Under the pieces are notes generated by a model that saw only the letters and a program-made list of their open reading frames with translations, was not told where the DNA came from and searched no databases. From NCBI GenBank assembly GCA_016776525.1, contig JADHTD010000159.1, positions 1-6,568 of the forward strand: DNA of 6,568 bases, read 5' to 3'. The position numbers were made by a program, and so were the translations under genes. The DNA comes from Rhodospirillales bacterium. GTDB taxonomy: Bacteria; Pseudomonadota; Alphaproteobacteria; Rhodospirillales; JADHTD01. The first letter of the stretch is position 1. Each line of letters begins with the position of its first letter. Below, piece by piece: positions 1 through 6,491 of the stretch.

Positions 1-697
1 TCAATTGACCGCTATTACCGAAGGTCTTGAGGCGGAACGCAAGCGCTTGGCGGTCCTGTTCGGGCAGAAAACGGTTCTCAAACACCGCACCCTGGCCGAA
101 CGCCGAACCGAAGCCCGCCGGCTGAAATCCCTGGCGGGCGAGGCGTCGACTCTCAGGGATTTGCTGAAAAAACTGAACAAGGCGCGGCCCAAAACGGTTG
201 CGCGGCCTCCTTCCCCCGGGAAAACCCTCCCGGGTGCGGCAAAACCCGCCGGTCTTCCCTCTGCAACTGTGGCCGGTCTGCCGGTAGGTTTGACTGGTGC
301 GCCGATCAGCACCCAGCGGGGCAAACTGCCCCCGCCGGTGATTGGGCGCATCGTCGGGCGATTCGGTCAGACCTTGGGCACCGGCCTGACCCGCAAGGGT
401 ATGAAGCTGCAAACCACCCCCGGTGCACAGGTTGTCGCACCTTACGAAGGGCGAATTGTTTATGCCGGAAAGTTCCGAGGTTATGGGGAACTCTTGATCA
501 TCGAGCACGGCGAAGGATATCATAGCCTCCTGTCCGGTCTGGCCCGGATCGACAGCACCATGGGGCAATGGGTTATTTCCGGTGAACCGGTTGGCGTCAT
601 GGGACGCTCTGATCGACGGAAACCGGTTCTCTATGTCGAACTCAGGCGCAATGGCCATCCGATCAATCCGTTACCGTGGCTATCCGCGAAAAGATAA
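1..697 (+). CDS. envC: Murein hydrolase activator EnvC, C-terminal part (5' end outside window)
   Basis: The frame is open from the first bases and ends at TAA 695-697. The TTG at 5 is an internal codon, so the true start lies upstream. Counting from that TTG as residue 1, residues about 5-60 are rich in Leu, Lys, Arg and Glu and look like the end of a coiled coil. Residues 62-110 are a Pro/Gly/Ala linker, and about 128-224 are a LytM (M23-like) domain ending in NPLPWL, as in E. coli EnvC. The zinc ligands of active LytM enzymes are gone: the HxGxD position reads RKGMK (130-134), and the HxH pair is V208 and Y210 in VLYVELR. By family knowledge such a domain does not cut peptidoglycan but activates periplasmic N-acetylmuramoyl-L-alanine amidases during septum splitting. 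The next gene starts 10 nt downstream, so cotranscription is likely. A LytM protein of another subclass is possible, but the degeneracy and ending favour EnvC. Confidence 0.88.
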   Translation, partial: QLTAITEGLEAERKRLAVLFGQKTVLKHRTLAERRTEARRLKSLAGEASTLRDLLKKLNKARPKTVARPPSPGKTLPGAAKPAGLPSATVAGLPVGLTGAPISTQRGKLPPPVIGRIVGRFGQTLGTGLTRKGMKLQTTPGAQVVAPYEGRIVYAGKFRGYGELLIIEHGEGYHSLLSGLARIDSTMGQWVISGEPVGVMGRSDRRKPVLYVELRRNGHPINPLPWLSAKR

Positions 698-707
698 GGT
701 TAAGCGA

Positions 708-2042
708 ATGAAATTCCGTATTGTCTTGGCTTCGGCCGCTGTTGCGTTACTGGTTTCTCCCTTGTTGGCCGCAGGGATGGCTTTTTCCAAGGAAGACAAA
801 AAGAACGATGCCGATACGTACCGGTTGCTGAATCTGTTCGGTGACGTTTTTGAGCGCGTCCGTTCCGATTACGTCGAAGCCCCGACCGATCAGGAAATGA
901 TCGAAGCCGCCATCTCAGGCATGCTGACATCACTCGATCCCCATTCCAGTTACATGAACGCCAAAAGCTTCCGCGACATGCAGGTCAACACACGCGGAGA
1001 ATTCGGCGGTCTGGGAATTCAGGTCACCATGGAAGGGGGCTACGTCAAGGTAATCTCACCTATCGATGACACCCCCGCGTTCCGTGCCGGTATCAAACCC
1101 AGCGACCTGATCACCCACCTGGACGGCAAGGCCATCCGTGGGCTGACGCTAAATCAGGCGGTCGACAGAATGCGCGGTAAGGTTGGCAGCGACATTAAGC
1201 TGACCGTTCGCCGCGAAGGGAAAGACCCCTTCGATGTCACCATCACGCGGGCCGTTATTAAGATCAAGTCGGTGCGCTCGCGGGCCGAGAAAAAAGTCGC
1301 CTACATCCGCATTACCCAATTCAATGAACAGACGGACAAGGGCCTGAAAAAGGAAATGGCCAAATTGCAGAAGGAAATTGGTTCTGAAATTCAGGGCTAT
1401 GTCCTGGATTTGCGAAACAATCCGGGTGGCCTGTTGGATCAGGCGATTGCGGTTTCCGATGCCTTTCTGGAAAAAGGCGAAATCGTTTCCACCCGGTCCC
1501 GCCGGCCCGAGGATACGCAACGCTTCAACGCCCGGCCCGGCGATCTGGCCGATGGACTGCCCCTTGTTGTACTGGTTAACGGTGGGTCCGCTTCGGCTTC
1601 TGAGATTGTCGCGGGCGCGCTGCAGGATCACCGGCGCGCCGTCATTATGGGGACCAAGTCTTTCGGCAAGGGCTCGGTGCAAACGATTATGCCGCTGTCG
1701 GGCCACGGCGCCATGCGTCTTACCACGGCGCGTTACTTCACGCCTTCGGGGCGGTCTATCCAGGCCAAGGGAATCGATCCTGATATCGTTGTCAAACAGG
1801 CCCGTATTGAAACCCTGGATGCACCAAAACGCCGGTTTGAATCGGATCTTCGCAATGCTTTGGACAACGGCGGCGACGCCAAGAGCAAGAAACCGGGTGA
1901 TGGAAAGCCAAAGGCCGAAACTCCGGATGCCAAGAAAAAGGACGCTAAGGATGAAACGCCACAGGATTACCAATTGGCGCGCGCATTAGATATGTTGCGT
2001 GGTATTTCTTTGTTTTCCAGCAAGGCGGTGACGACGAATTAA
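708..2042 (+). CDS. ctpA: S41 family C-terminal processing peptidase (CtpA/Prc type)
   Basis: This is a 444-residue periplasmic serine protease that trims or degrades proteins from exposed C-termini. Residues 1-25 form a signal peptide with a likely cleavage after AGMA. A PDZ domain spans about 97-171 and the S41 catalytic domain about 185-370. The catalytic set matches E. coli Prc in spacing: S296 in GSASASE, D307 in LQDH and K321 in SFGKGSVQT, with Ser to Asp 11 residues and Ser to Lys 25. I chose ATG 708 because it begins the signal peptide MKFRIVLASA and has AAGG at 696-699. The frame stays open to an ATG at 582, but that start would overlap envC by over 110 nt and put 42 unlikely residues before the signal peptide. 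Residues 389-417 are a Lys/Asp/Pro-rich linker before a conserved-looking tail, YQLARALDML. Prc-type proteases elsewhere control peptidoglycan hydrolase levels, which fits the envC neighbour; the substrate here is unknown. Confidence 0.95.
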   Translation: MKFRIVLASAAVALLVSPLLAAGMAFSKEDKKNDADTYRLLNLFGDVFERVRSDYVEAPTDQEMIEAAISGMLTSLDPHSSYMNAKSFRDMQVNTRGEFGGLGIQVTMEGGYVKVISPIDDTPAFRAGIKPSDLITHLDGKAIRGLTLNQAVDRMRGKVGSDIKLTVRREGKDPFDVTITRAVIKIKSVRSRAEKKVAYIRITQFNEQTDKGLKKEMAKLQKEIGSEIQGYVLDLRNNPGGLLDQAIAVSDAFLEKGEIVSTRSRRPEDTQRFNARPGDLADGLPLVVLVNGGSASASEIVAGALQDHRRAVIMGTKSFGKGSVQTIMPLSGHGAMRLTTARYFTPSGRSIQAKGIDPDIVVKQARIETLDAPKRRFESDLRNALDNGGDAKSKKPGDGKPKAETPDAKKKDAKDETPQDYQLARALDMLRGISLFSSKAVTTN

Positions 2043-2060
2043 CCTGATCTTATACCCCTG

Positions 2061-2090
2061 GGAGGATAAAACGATAACCATTGGGGTAAG
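2061..2090 (+). promoter_or_regulatory. Ribosome-binding region of the deacetylase gene, with an orphan strong Shine-Dalgarno
   Basis: GGAGG at 2061-2065 is the best Shine-Dalgarno match in the gap after ctpA, but no ATG, GTG or TTG lies at a suitable distance. The only possible start of the following gene is GTG 2094, because an in-frame TAA sits at 2067-2069 and no start codon lies between them. That GTG has a weaker GGGG at 2083-2086, 7 nt upstream. The strong site may feed an unusual leader or be a relic. Confidence 0.45.
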
Positions 2091-2093
2091 AAC

Positions 2094-3584
2094 GTGAAGA
2101 TTCCAAAACTTCCGAAATTGTCCGGCCTTTTCGGGAAAAAGGACGCCGACGACGAATTCGATGAAGAATTCGACGATGCGCAGGAGTCCGATGCCGATGC
2201 CGAAGATGCCGATGAGGATGACGACTTCGACGAAGACGACGACTCCTCCCATTCCCGCCGCCCAATGGTCATCGCCATCGCCGGGGCCTTGGTCTTGCTG
2301 GCGGGGGTCGCCGGCGGCGCCGGGTGGTGGTATTTCAGCGACGATGATGCCGGAGCGCCTAAACCCACTGCCGGCAAGGCTGCATCTCCCGAACGCAAGG
2401 GGCCGATGGTTGGTCTGGCGTTACCGCCCAGGGCGAAAGAATCGTCCGGCAAGGGTGGGCTGAACAAATTTGCCGGTGATTCGCCGAAAGGCGTTATGAC
2501 GCCCAGCGCGCCCCGCAAATTCGCTTCCGGGACAGCCCCCTCTGCAGCCCCTCAGGCAACCCAGGAACCCGCCACGCCGAAGGCGCGTGCCAAGCCCACT
2601 ATGGCGCGCACCGTCGGCGATATCGGCGGGCGTTTCGGCGGTCGGGCCAATCCGCTCGGTGGGTCGCTTAACGCTATCGGCGGCGCGGCTCAGGATGAAG
2701 GGGCTGGCATAGTCATCCCCGCAGTGACGTCGGTGACACTAAGAACCCTTCCCGATAATCCAGGAGGCAAACCCCTGGGGGCTACGCCCGACGCCCGCCT
2801 GATAGAGAAAAAAGAAGGTTTGACCGGGGCCCTGCCGATCACCGGCAAGGACGGCGCGGTGTCCTGGCAGGAATACGCCCGGCCCTACGATGGGGGGGAC
2901 AATGGCAAACGGGTGGCCATCGTTATCATGGGGCTGGGGTTAAGCCGGGCTTCCAGTATGGCCGCCATCGGCAAACTGCCGCCTGAGGTGACTCTGGCCC
3001 TGGATCCCTATGCCCTGAACCTGAGTGATTGGCTTGTGCGCGCACGTTTGGTCGGCCACGAGGTCATGTTGACGTTGCCCATGGAAAGCGAACGGTTTCC
3101 GGTCCAGGATGCCGGCCCTTATTCGCTGAATACATCGCTTAATGAAGAAGACAACAAAAAGCGGCTGGAACTGGTTCTCAGTCAGGTGACCGGTTACTTC
3201 GGCGTTGCCACGGTCATGGGATCCCGGTTCGGGACTTCGGAAGCCTTGATGACGCCAGTTCTGAATGTCCTGAAGGATCGGGGGCTGATGTTGCTGACGA
3301 CAGGGTCGCAGAGTTCCATGCTGGCGCCCAAAATAGCCCGGAAAATCGGCCTGCCTTTGGTAGTTGGTGACATTATGCTGGACAGTGATCCTTCACAGAC
3401 CGGCATTGAAGCGAAATTGCTGCGTCTGGAAGGAATCCTTAAAGATCGAACCGTTGCCGTGGCCATCGCCCAGCCCTATCCGGCGACCCTTGCGCGCCTG
3501 ATCGCTTGGACCAAGACCCTGGCGGGAAAGAAAATAACCCTGGTTCCTGTTTCGGCGTTGACCAACAAGCAAAAAGCGGAGTAA
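2094..3584 (+). CDS. Membrane-anchored divergent polysaccharide deacetylase (YibQ/DUF610 family)
   Basis: The product has 496 residues and starts with GTG. Residues 1-16 are basic (MKIPKLPKLSGLFGKK). Residues 17-50 are extremely acidic, with 24 of 34 being Asp or Glu. SRRP (54-57) precedes one membrane segment at about 58-80, so the acidic tail should be cytoplasmic. Residues 82-210 are an Ala/Pro/Gly/Lys-rich linker. About 272-493 form the divergent polysaccharide deacetylase domain, recognised from VTLALDPYA (299-307), GHEVMLTLPME (321-331), MGSRFGTSEALM (375-386) and LVPVSALT (483-490). The domain should be periplasmic. The Asp pair found near the start of this domain in E. coli YibQ (VIDD) reads MG here (279-280), so catalysis is doubtful. 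The substrate is not established for the family. The gene follows ctpA by 51 nt and precedes rppH by 10 nt, an order I associate with alphaproteobacteria. The family call is firm; any enzymatic role is open. Confidence 0.88.
   Translation: MKIPKLPKLSGLFGKKDADDEFDEEFDDAQESDADAEDADEDDDFDEDDDSSHSRRPMVIAIAGALVLLAGVAGGAGWWYFSDDDAGAPKPTAGKAASPERKGPMVGLALPPRAKESSGKGGLNKFAGDSPKGVMTPSAPRKFASGTAPSAAPQATQEPATPKARAKPTMARTVGDIGGRFGGRANPLGGSLNAIGGAAQDEGAGIVIPAVTSVTLRTLPDNPGGKPLGATPDARLIEKKEGLTGALPITGKDGAVSWQEYARPYDGGDNGKRVAIVIMGLGLSRASSMAAIGKLPPEVTLALDPYALNLSDWLVRARLVGHEVMLTLPMESERFPVQDAGPYSLNTSLNEEDNKKRLELVLSQVTGYFGVATVMGSRFGTSEALMTPVLNVLKDRGLMLLTTGSQSSMLAPKIARKIGLPLVVGDIMLDSDPSQTGIEAKLLRLEGILKDRTVAVAIAQPYPATLARLIAWTKTLAGKKITLVPVSALTNKQKAE
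2142..2243 (+). repeat. GAT/GAC/GAA-rich low-complexity coding tract
   Basis: This stretch encodes residues 17-50 of the deacetylase-like protein. It consists largely of Asp and Glu codons, with imperfect GATGCC units around 2190-2215 and GAC runs near 2219-2243. It stands out from the flanking code and could expand or shrink by slippage. It does not interrupt the frame. Confidence 0.6.
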
Positions 3585-3594
3585 CGGTCGGGCA

Positions 3595-4104
3595 ATGAGC
3601 GGCGATACTCCTATTAGCCCGGAGGACCTTTCCTACCGGCGAGGCGTTGGCGCGGTGCTGTTTAATACTGCAGGGCTGGTTTTCGCCGGCCGGCGCCGTG
3701 GTGTTTATTCCGAAGCCTGGCAAATGCCACAAGGCGGCATTGATGAAGGAGAAAGTCCGGACCAAGCCGTGTTACGGGAATTGGAAGAGGAAACCGGAAC
3801 GGACAAGGCCAAAATTATCACGGAAAGCCGCGACTGGCTGACTTATGATCTTCCGGATGACCGGATCGGGGTCGCCTGGGGCGGGAAATATCGGGGGCAG
3901 ACCCTGAAATGGTTCGCCCTCGAATTTACCGGGCTCGACCGCGATATTGATATCAATGCCCATGAAAAGCCGGAATTTTCGGAATGGCGGTGGGTTGCGT
4001 TGGACGAACTTCCCGGGTTGATTGTGCCTTTCAAACGCCGGCTCTATGATGACATCCTTGCTGAATTTCATGATCTGCCAGAAAAGATAGCTTCCCGGAC
4101 ATGA
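3595..4104 (+). CDS. rppH: RNA pyrophosphohydrolase RppH (Nudix hydrolase)
   Basis: The 169-residue cytoplasmic product is predicted to remove pyrophosphate from the 5' end of primary transcripts, which opens them to RNase E-dependent decay. Alphaproteobacterial members were also known as dinucleoside polyphosphate hydrolases. The complete Nudix box GX5EX7REUXEEXGU runs from G47 to T69, with E53, R61, E62, E65, E66 and G68 in place. The final U position is Thr. The family signature WQMPQGGID precedes and enters the box at 42-50, and YRRGVGAVLFN (14-24) matches the usual RppH N-terminus. Length is normal for the family. ATG 3595 lies 10 nt after the previous stop, with only a weak GGTCGGG before it. 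The last codons overlap the next gene. The link to the upstream cell-wall genes seems to be one of position rather than function. Confidence 0.94.
   Translation: MSGDTPISPEDLSYRRGVGAVLFNTAGLVFAGRRRGVYSEAWQMPQGGIDEGESPDQAVLRELEEETGTDKAKIITESRDWLTYDLPDDRIGVAWGGKYRGQTLKWFALEFTGLDRDIDINAHEKPEFSEWRWVALDELPGLIVPFKRRLYDDILAEFHDLPEKIASRT
4101..4104 (+). other. ATGA stop-start overlap between rppH and the antiporter gene
   Basis: The ATG of the antiporter gene (4101-4103) shares bases with the TGA stop of rppH (4102-4104). No good Shine-Dalgarno precedes it, so translation is probably coupled to rppH by reinitiation. A second ATG at 4104 follows directly in the antiporter frame and could be the start instead. 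Confidence 0.7.
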
Positions 4105-5069
4105 TGTATTTTCAACTGATCGGCGGCATTGTCGTCATGCTGGCGGCTGCGGAAATTTTCATTCGCGGCGCCATCAGTCTCGCGAAAATCCTGAACATTC
4201 CGCCTCTGGTGATCGGCATGACCGTGGTTGCCATCGGCACCTCGGCACCGGAACTGATGGTGACCTTGGATGCATCATTGTCCGGAGCGCCCGGATTGGC
4301 GGTGGGAAACCTCATCGGGTCCAATATCGCCAATGTTCTGTTGATTCTGGGCGTCAGCTGCCTGTTGTCGCCCATGAAGGGGCCTGAAAGCGCTAATTTC
4401 CGTGACGGCTTCGTCCTGATGGCCGGCAGCGCCATGTTCGCCTTGCTCTGCGCCCAGGGTCAGTTGTCCCTGTTGTCGGGCGGGGTTCTGTTCATGGCGT
4501 TCCTGGGCTTTCTGGCATCGACCTACCGCCAGGAAAGCGCGGATGAAGAGGCAATCGCAGAACATATTCTGGAAATCGAGGGCATGACCCCTATTGACGC
4601 ACCAATGGGGGTGGTTGTCCTGAGCATCCTTGGCGGCCTGGTGGGGATTGTCTGGGGAGCCGATTTGATTGTCGAGGGGGGTGTCGCCATAGCCCGCGTC
4701 TTCGGCATATCAGAAGAGATTATCGGCCTGACCGTGATAGCATTCGGAACCTCGTTACCGGAACTGGCGGCGTCCGTGGTGGCGGCGTTTCGCGGCCATT
4801 CGGATATCGCGGTGGGCAACGTGGTCGGCTCCAACCTGTTCAATATTCTCGGCATAGCCGGTCTGGTGGCCATGGTGGCGCCGCTGCCGGTGTCTGATGA
4901 AATATTAACTTTCGATATCTGGGTGATGTTGGCCGCCACGGCGCTGGTGCTGCCGATTCTGGGTGGGCGCTGGCATCCCCGGCGTGCGAGCGGTGTGTTT
5001 TTTCTGACCCTCTATATCGCCTATATCGGCTACAACGCCTTTTTGGCCGGGTTCTTCGCCGTCGGTTGA
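4101..5069 (+). CDS. Calcium/sodium antiporter (CaCA family, YrbG-like)
   Basis: This 322-residue inner-membrane protein has about ten hydrophobic segments in two inverted halves, the NCX-type fold. Each half carries one alpha-repeat. The first has GTSAPEL (46-52) and GNLIGSN (69-75); the second has GTSLPEL (216-222) and GNVVGSN (239-245). E51 and E221 match the paired ion-binding glutamates of archaeal NCX_Mj. The similarity of the halves is still visible in the DNA at 4233-4337 and 4743-4847. A hydrophilic, acidic loop at about 141-165 joins the halves. Length and architecture match bacterial YrbG-type proteins, predicted to exchange Ca2+ for Na+ or H+. Ion specificity cannot be read from sequence alone. 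The gene is probably translationally coupled to rppH; 44 nt separate it from the following reductase gene. Confidence 0.93.
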   Translation: MMYFQLIGGIVVMLAAAEIFIRGAISLAKILNIPPLVIGMTVVAIGTSAPELMVTLDASLSGAPGLAVGNLIGSNIANVLLILGVSCLLSPMKGPESANFRDGFVLMAGSAMFALLCAQGQLSLLSGGVLFMAFLGFLASTYRQESADEEAIAEHILEIEGMTPIDAPMGVVVLSILGGLVGIVWGADLIVEGGVAIARVFGISEEIIGLTVIAFGTSLPELAASVVAAFRGHSDIAVGNVVGSNLFNILGIAGLVAMVAPLPVSDEILTFDIWVMLAATALVLPILGGRWHPRRASGVFFLTLYIAYIGYNAFLAGFFAVG

Positions 5070-5113
5070 GGTGAGTCTTGCTTCCCCGGGCCTGATCGCT
5101 CATTGTCCGGCCC

Positions 5114-5896
5114 ATGGTACAGGCCACTAAAAAAACACTCTTGAAAACAGTTTTGGTAACCGGTGCGGCGCGCCGGATAGGCCGCGCCATCGCCCTCGAT
5201 CTGGCCAAGACCGGCTGGTCAGTGGCGGTCCATTGTAACCGTTCGGGCGAGGAAGCCAGGGCCGTTGTCGATGAAATATCCGACCTAGGCGGCAGGGCCG
5301 CCGTGGTTCAGGCGGATCTGGCTAATGAGGAGGCCGCCGCAGAACTTATTATCCAGGCCAATGAGGCCATCGGTCCGTTAAGCTGTCTGGTCAACAATGC
5401 TTCGGTGTTTGAAAAAGACACACCCGAAACGACGACCAAGGAATCCTGGGAATCCCACATGCAGGTCAACCTGCGTGCACCTTTTCAATTGACACAGGGG
5501 TTTGTTCGTCAGCGCCCAAGGGACGTGGAAGGCAATATCATCAATCTGATTGATCAGCGGGTCTGGAATGTGACGCCGTTTTTTACCTCCTATACGGTGA
5601 GCAAGGTGGCCTTGTGGGGATTGACGCAAAACCTGGCTTTGGCTCTGGCGCCGTCGATCCGCGTCAATGCCATCGGTCCAGGACCTACTTTGCCAAGCAT
5701 TCATCAGACGGAAGAACAATTCGAACGCCAATGGTCCGCACAGCCGCTGTCGCGCCCGGTCATGCCTGAAGAGATATGCCGCGCGGTTCAGTTCGTCCTT
5801 GACGCTTCATCCATGACGGGTCAAATGATCGTCCTAGACGGCGGCCAGCATCTCGGCTGGGCGCCGGGAACAGCCGATGAAGGAAAGGCGGAATAA
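5114..5896 (+). CDS. SDR oxidoreductase with pteridine reductase (PTR1/FolM-like) signature
   Basis: The product is a 260-residue Rossmann-fold short-chain dehydrogenase. The nucleotide loop TGAARRIGR (16-24) has the TGxxxRxG form typical of pteridine reductases. HCNRS (40-44) resembles the HYHRS of Leishmania PTR1, which selects NADPH. NNASVF (94-99) supplies counterparts of PTR1 S111 and pterin-stacking F113. In place of the usual catalytic Ser there is D147, followed by Y160 and K164, with the same spacing as D181, Y194 and K198 of PTR1. The likely reaction is NADPH-dependent reduction of a dihydropterin or dihydrofolate. The dihydroneopterin aldolase gene 3 nt downstream supports a pterin role. 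Such proteins are often annotated only as SDR family oxidoreductase. ATG 5114 is the only usable start after the in-frame TGA at 5093, though no clear Shine-Dalgarno precedes it. SDR is near certain; the substrate is inferred. Confidence 0.9.
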   Translation: MVQATKKTLLKTVLVTGAARRIGRAIALDLAKTGWSVAVHCNRSGEEARAVVDEISDLGGRAAVVQADLANEEAAAELIIQANEAIGPLSCLVNNASVFEKDTPETTTKESWESHMQVNLRAPFQLTQGFVRQRPRDVEGNIINLIDQRVWNVTPFFTSYTVSKVALWGLTQNLALALAPSIRVNAIGPGPTLPSIHQTEEQFERQWSAQPLSRPVMPEEICRAVQFVLDASSMTGQMIVLDGGQHLGWAPGTADEGKAE

Positions 5897-5899
5897 TTA

Positions 5900-6319
5900 A
5901 TGACGGCTAACTCCATAAAATTATTCGTAGAGCCGAAAATTGCCGACGCGTCGAGTTCGATCCGCCATGTGTTTATCCGCGATCTTGTTTTGCCGTGTTC
6001 CATCGGTATTCATAGTCATGAAAAATCCACCGACCAGCGTGTACGCATTAACCTGGACCTGGCGGTGGACGAAAACGGCCAGCCGATCGACGATAATATC
6101 AAAAACGTCATCTGTTATGAGCAACTGGCCGACGGTGTCGGCGACATTATCGGGCGCGGCCATGTCAATTTGGTCGAAACCCTGGCCGAGAATATCGCCG
6201 CCATGTGCCTGAAGGACAGACGAGTTTTGTCTGCTCGTGTTCGTGTAGAGAAATTGGACATACTTGAAGATGCACAAAGCGTCGGAGTTGAAATTGAACG
6301 GTTTAATTCCAAAGTATAG
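5900..6319 (+). CDS. folB: Dihydroneopterin aldolase (FolB; FolX paralogue possible)
   Basis: The 139-residue cytoplasmic enzyme converts 7,8-dihydroneopterin to 6-hydroxymethyl-7,8-dihydropterin plus glycolaldehyde in folate synthesis. Aligned by eye to S. aureus FolB, the catalytic and pterin-binding residues are present: E41 (E22), Y73 (Y54), E93 in LVETLAENIA (E74) and K118 in VRVEKLD (K100). About 20 extra residues precede the core, which starts near VFIRDLVL (24-31). The closing VGVEIER (128-134) is typical. ATG 5900 has AGGCGGA at 5886-5892 and lies 3 nt after the reductase stop, so the two are almost surely cotranslated. FolX, the related epimerase of the tetrahydromonapterin pathway, is a real alternative because folX and folM cluster in Pseudomonas. 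I favour FolB from overall resemblance, without an alignment to decide it. Confidence 0.88.
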   Translation: MTANSIKLFVEPKIADASSSIRHVFIRDLVLPCSIGIHSHEKSTDQRVRINLDLAVDENGQPIDDNIKNVICYEQLADGVGDIIGRGHVNLVETLAENIAAMCLKDRRVLSARVRVEKLDILEDAQSVGVEIERFNSKV

Positions 6320-6431
6320 ATTCGATTTTTAAAGAATCCGTATAGACGAATTCATAATACCCCTTGCCGATACCTTCGCCGGGAGTTGTGCACAGGTCCA
6401 AGCATTGTTTCAATATGTGTCTGCTTTATTA
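6320..6431 (+). other. Intergenic stretch between folB and the insertion sequence
   Basis: These 112 nt are visibly richer in A and T than the genes upstream. They hold an imperfect hairpin at 6334-6353 (GAATCCG, loop TATAGA, CGAATTC, one mismatch). It is not followed by a T run, so it is a poor intrinsic terminator. No start codon with a supported reading frame was found on either strand, and no promoter is convincing. Confidence 0.5.
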
Positions 6432-6477
6432 GGTGGTCTCAATTGATCGACGCAACACTTTATCTTAAACGCAAAGA

Positions 6478-6482
6478 TGGAG
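6478..6482 (+). promoter_or_regulatory. Ribosome binding site of the IS30 transposase
   Basis: TGGAG lies 9 nt before ATG 6492 and favours that start over the in-frame ATG at 6477, which has no comparable site upstream. Confidence 0.5.
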
Positions 6483-6491
6483 TGTCTGCAG

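Noticed and set aside
582..707. 42-codon upstream extension of ctpA
   Set aside because: It would overlap the end of envC and precede a perfect signal peptide start at 708; the residues are the envC code in another frame.
1149..1973. 274-codon open frame on the minus strand opposite ctpA
   Set aside because: It lies wholly inside a well-supported gene, its translation shows no domain, and such antisense frames are common in GC-rich coding DNA.
2039..2518. Ser-rich 159-codon minus-strand frame opposite the acidic tract
   Set aside because: The serine runs are only the reverse complement of the Asp/Glu codon tract; there is no domain or ribosome site.
4523..4939. 138-codon minus-strand frame opposite the antiporter gene
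   Set aside because: It is a shadow of hydrophobic codons in a clear transporter gene.
5088..5113. GGGCC/GGCCC inverted repeat ending at the start codon of the SDR gene
   Set aside because: The stem is only 5 bp with a 16-nt loop and no T run, so it is neither a convincing terminator nor a regulatory hairpin.
6386..6394. TTGTGCACA, one mismatch from a DnaA box
   Set aside because: It is a single site with no further boxes, AT-rich unwinding region or replication gene nearby.
6333..6446. Open plus-strand frame after folB ending at TGA 6444-6446
   Set aside because: It has no standard start with a ribosome site, crosses the likely IS end, and its roughly 37 codons resemble nothing I recognise.
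6417..6489. Direct repeat GTGTCTGC at 6417-6424 and 6482-6489
   Set aside because: Eight bases repeated once is compatible with chance, and one copy lies inside the element, so it is not a target duplication.
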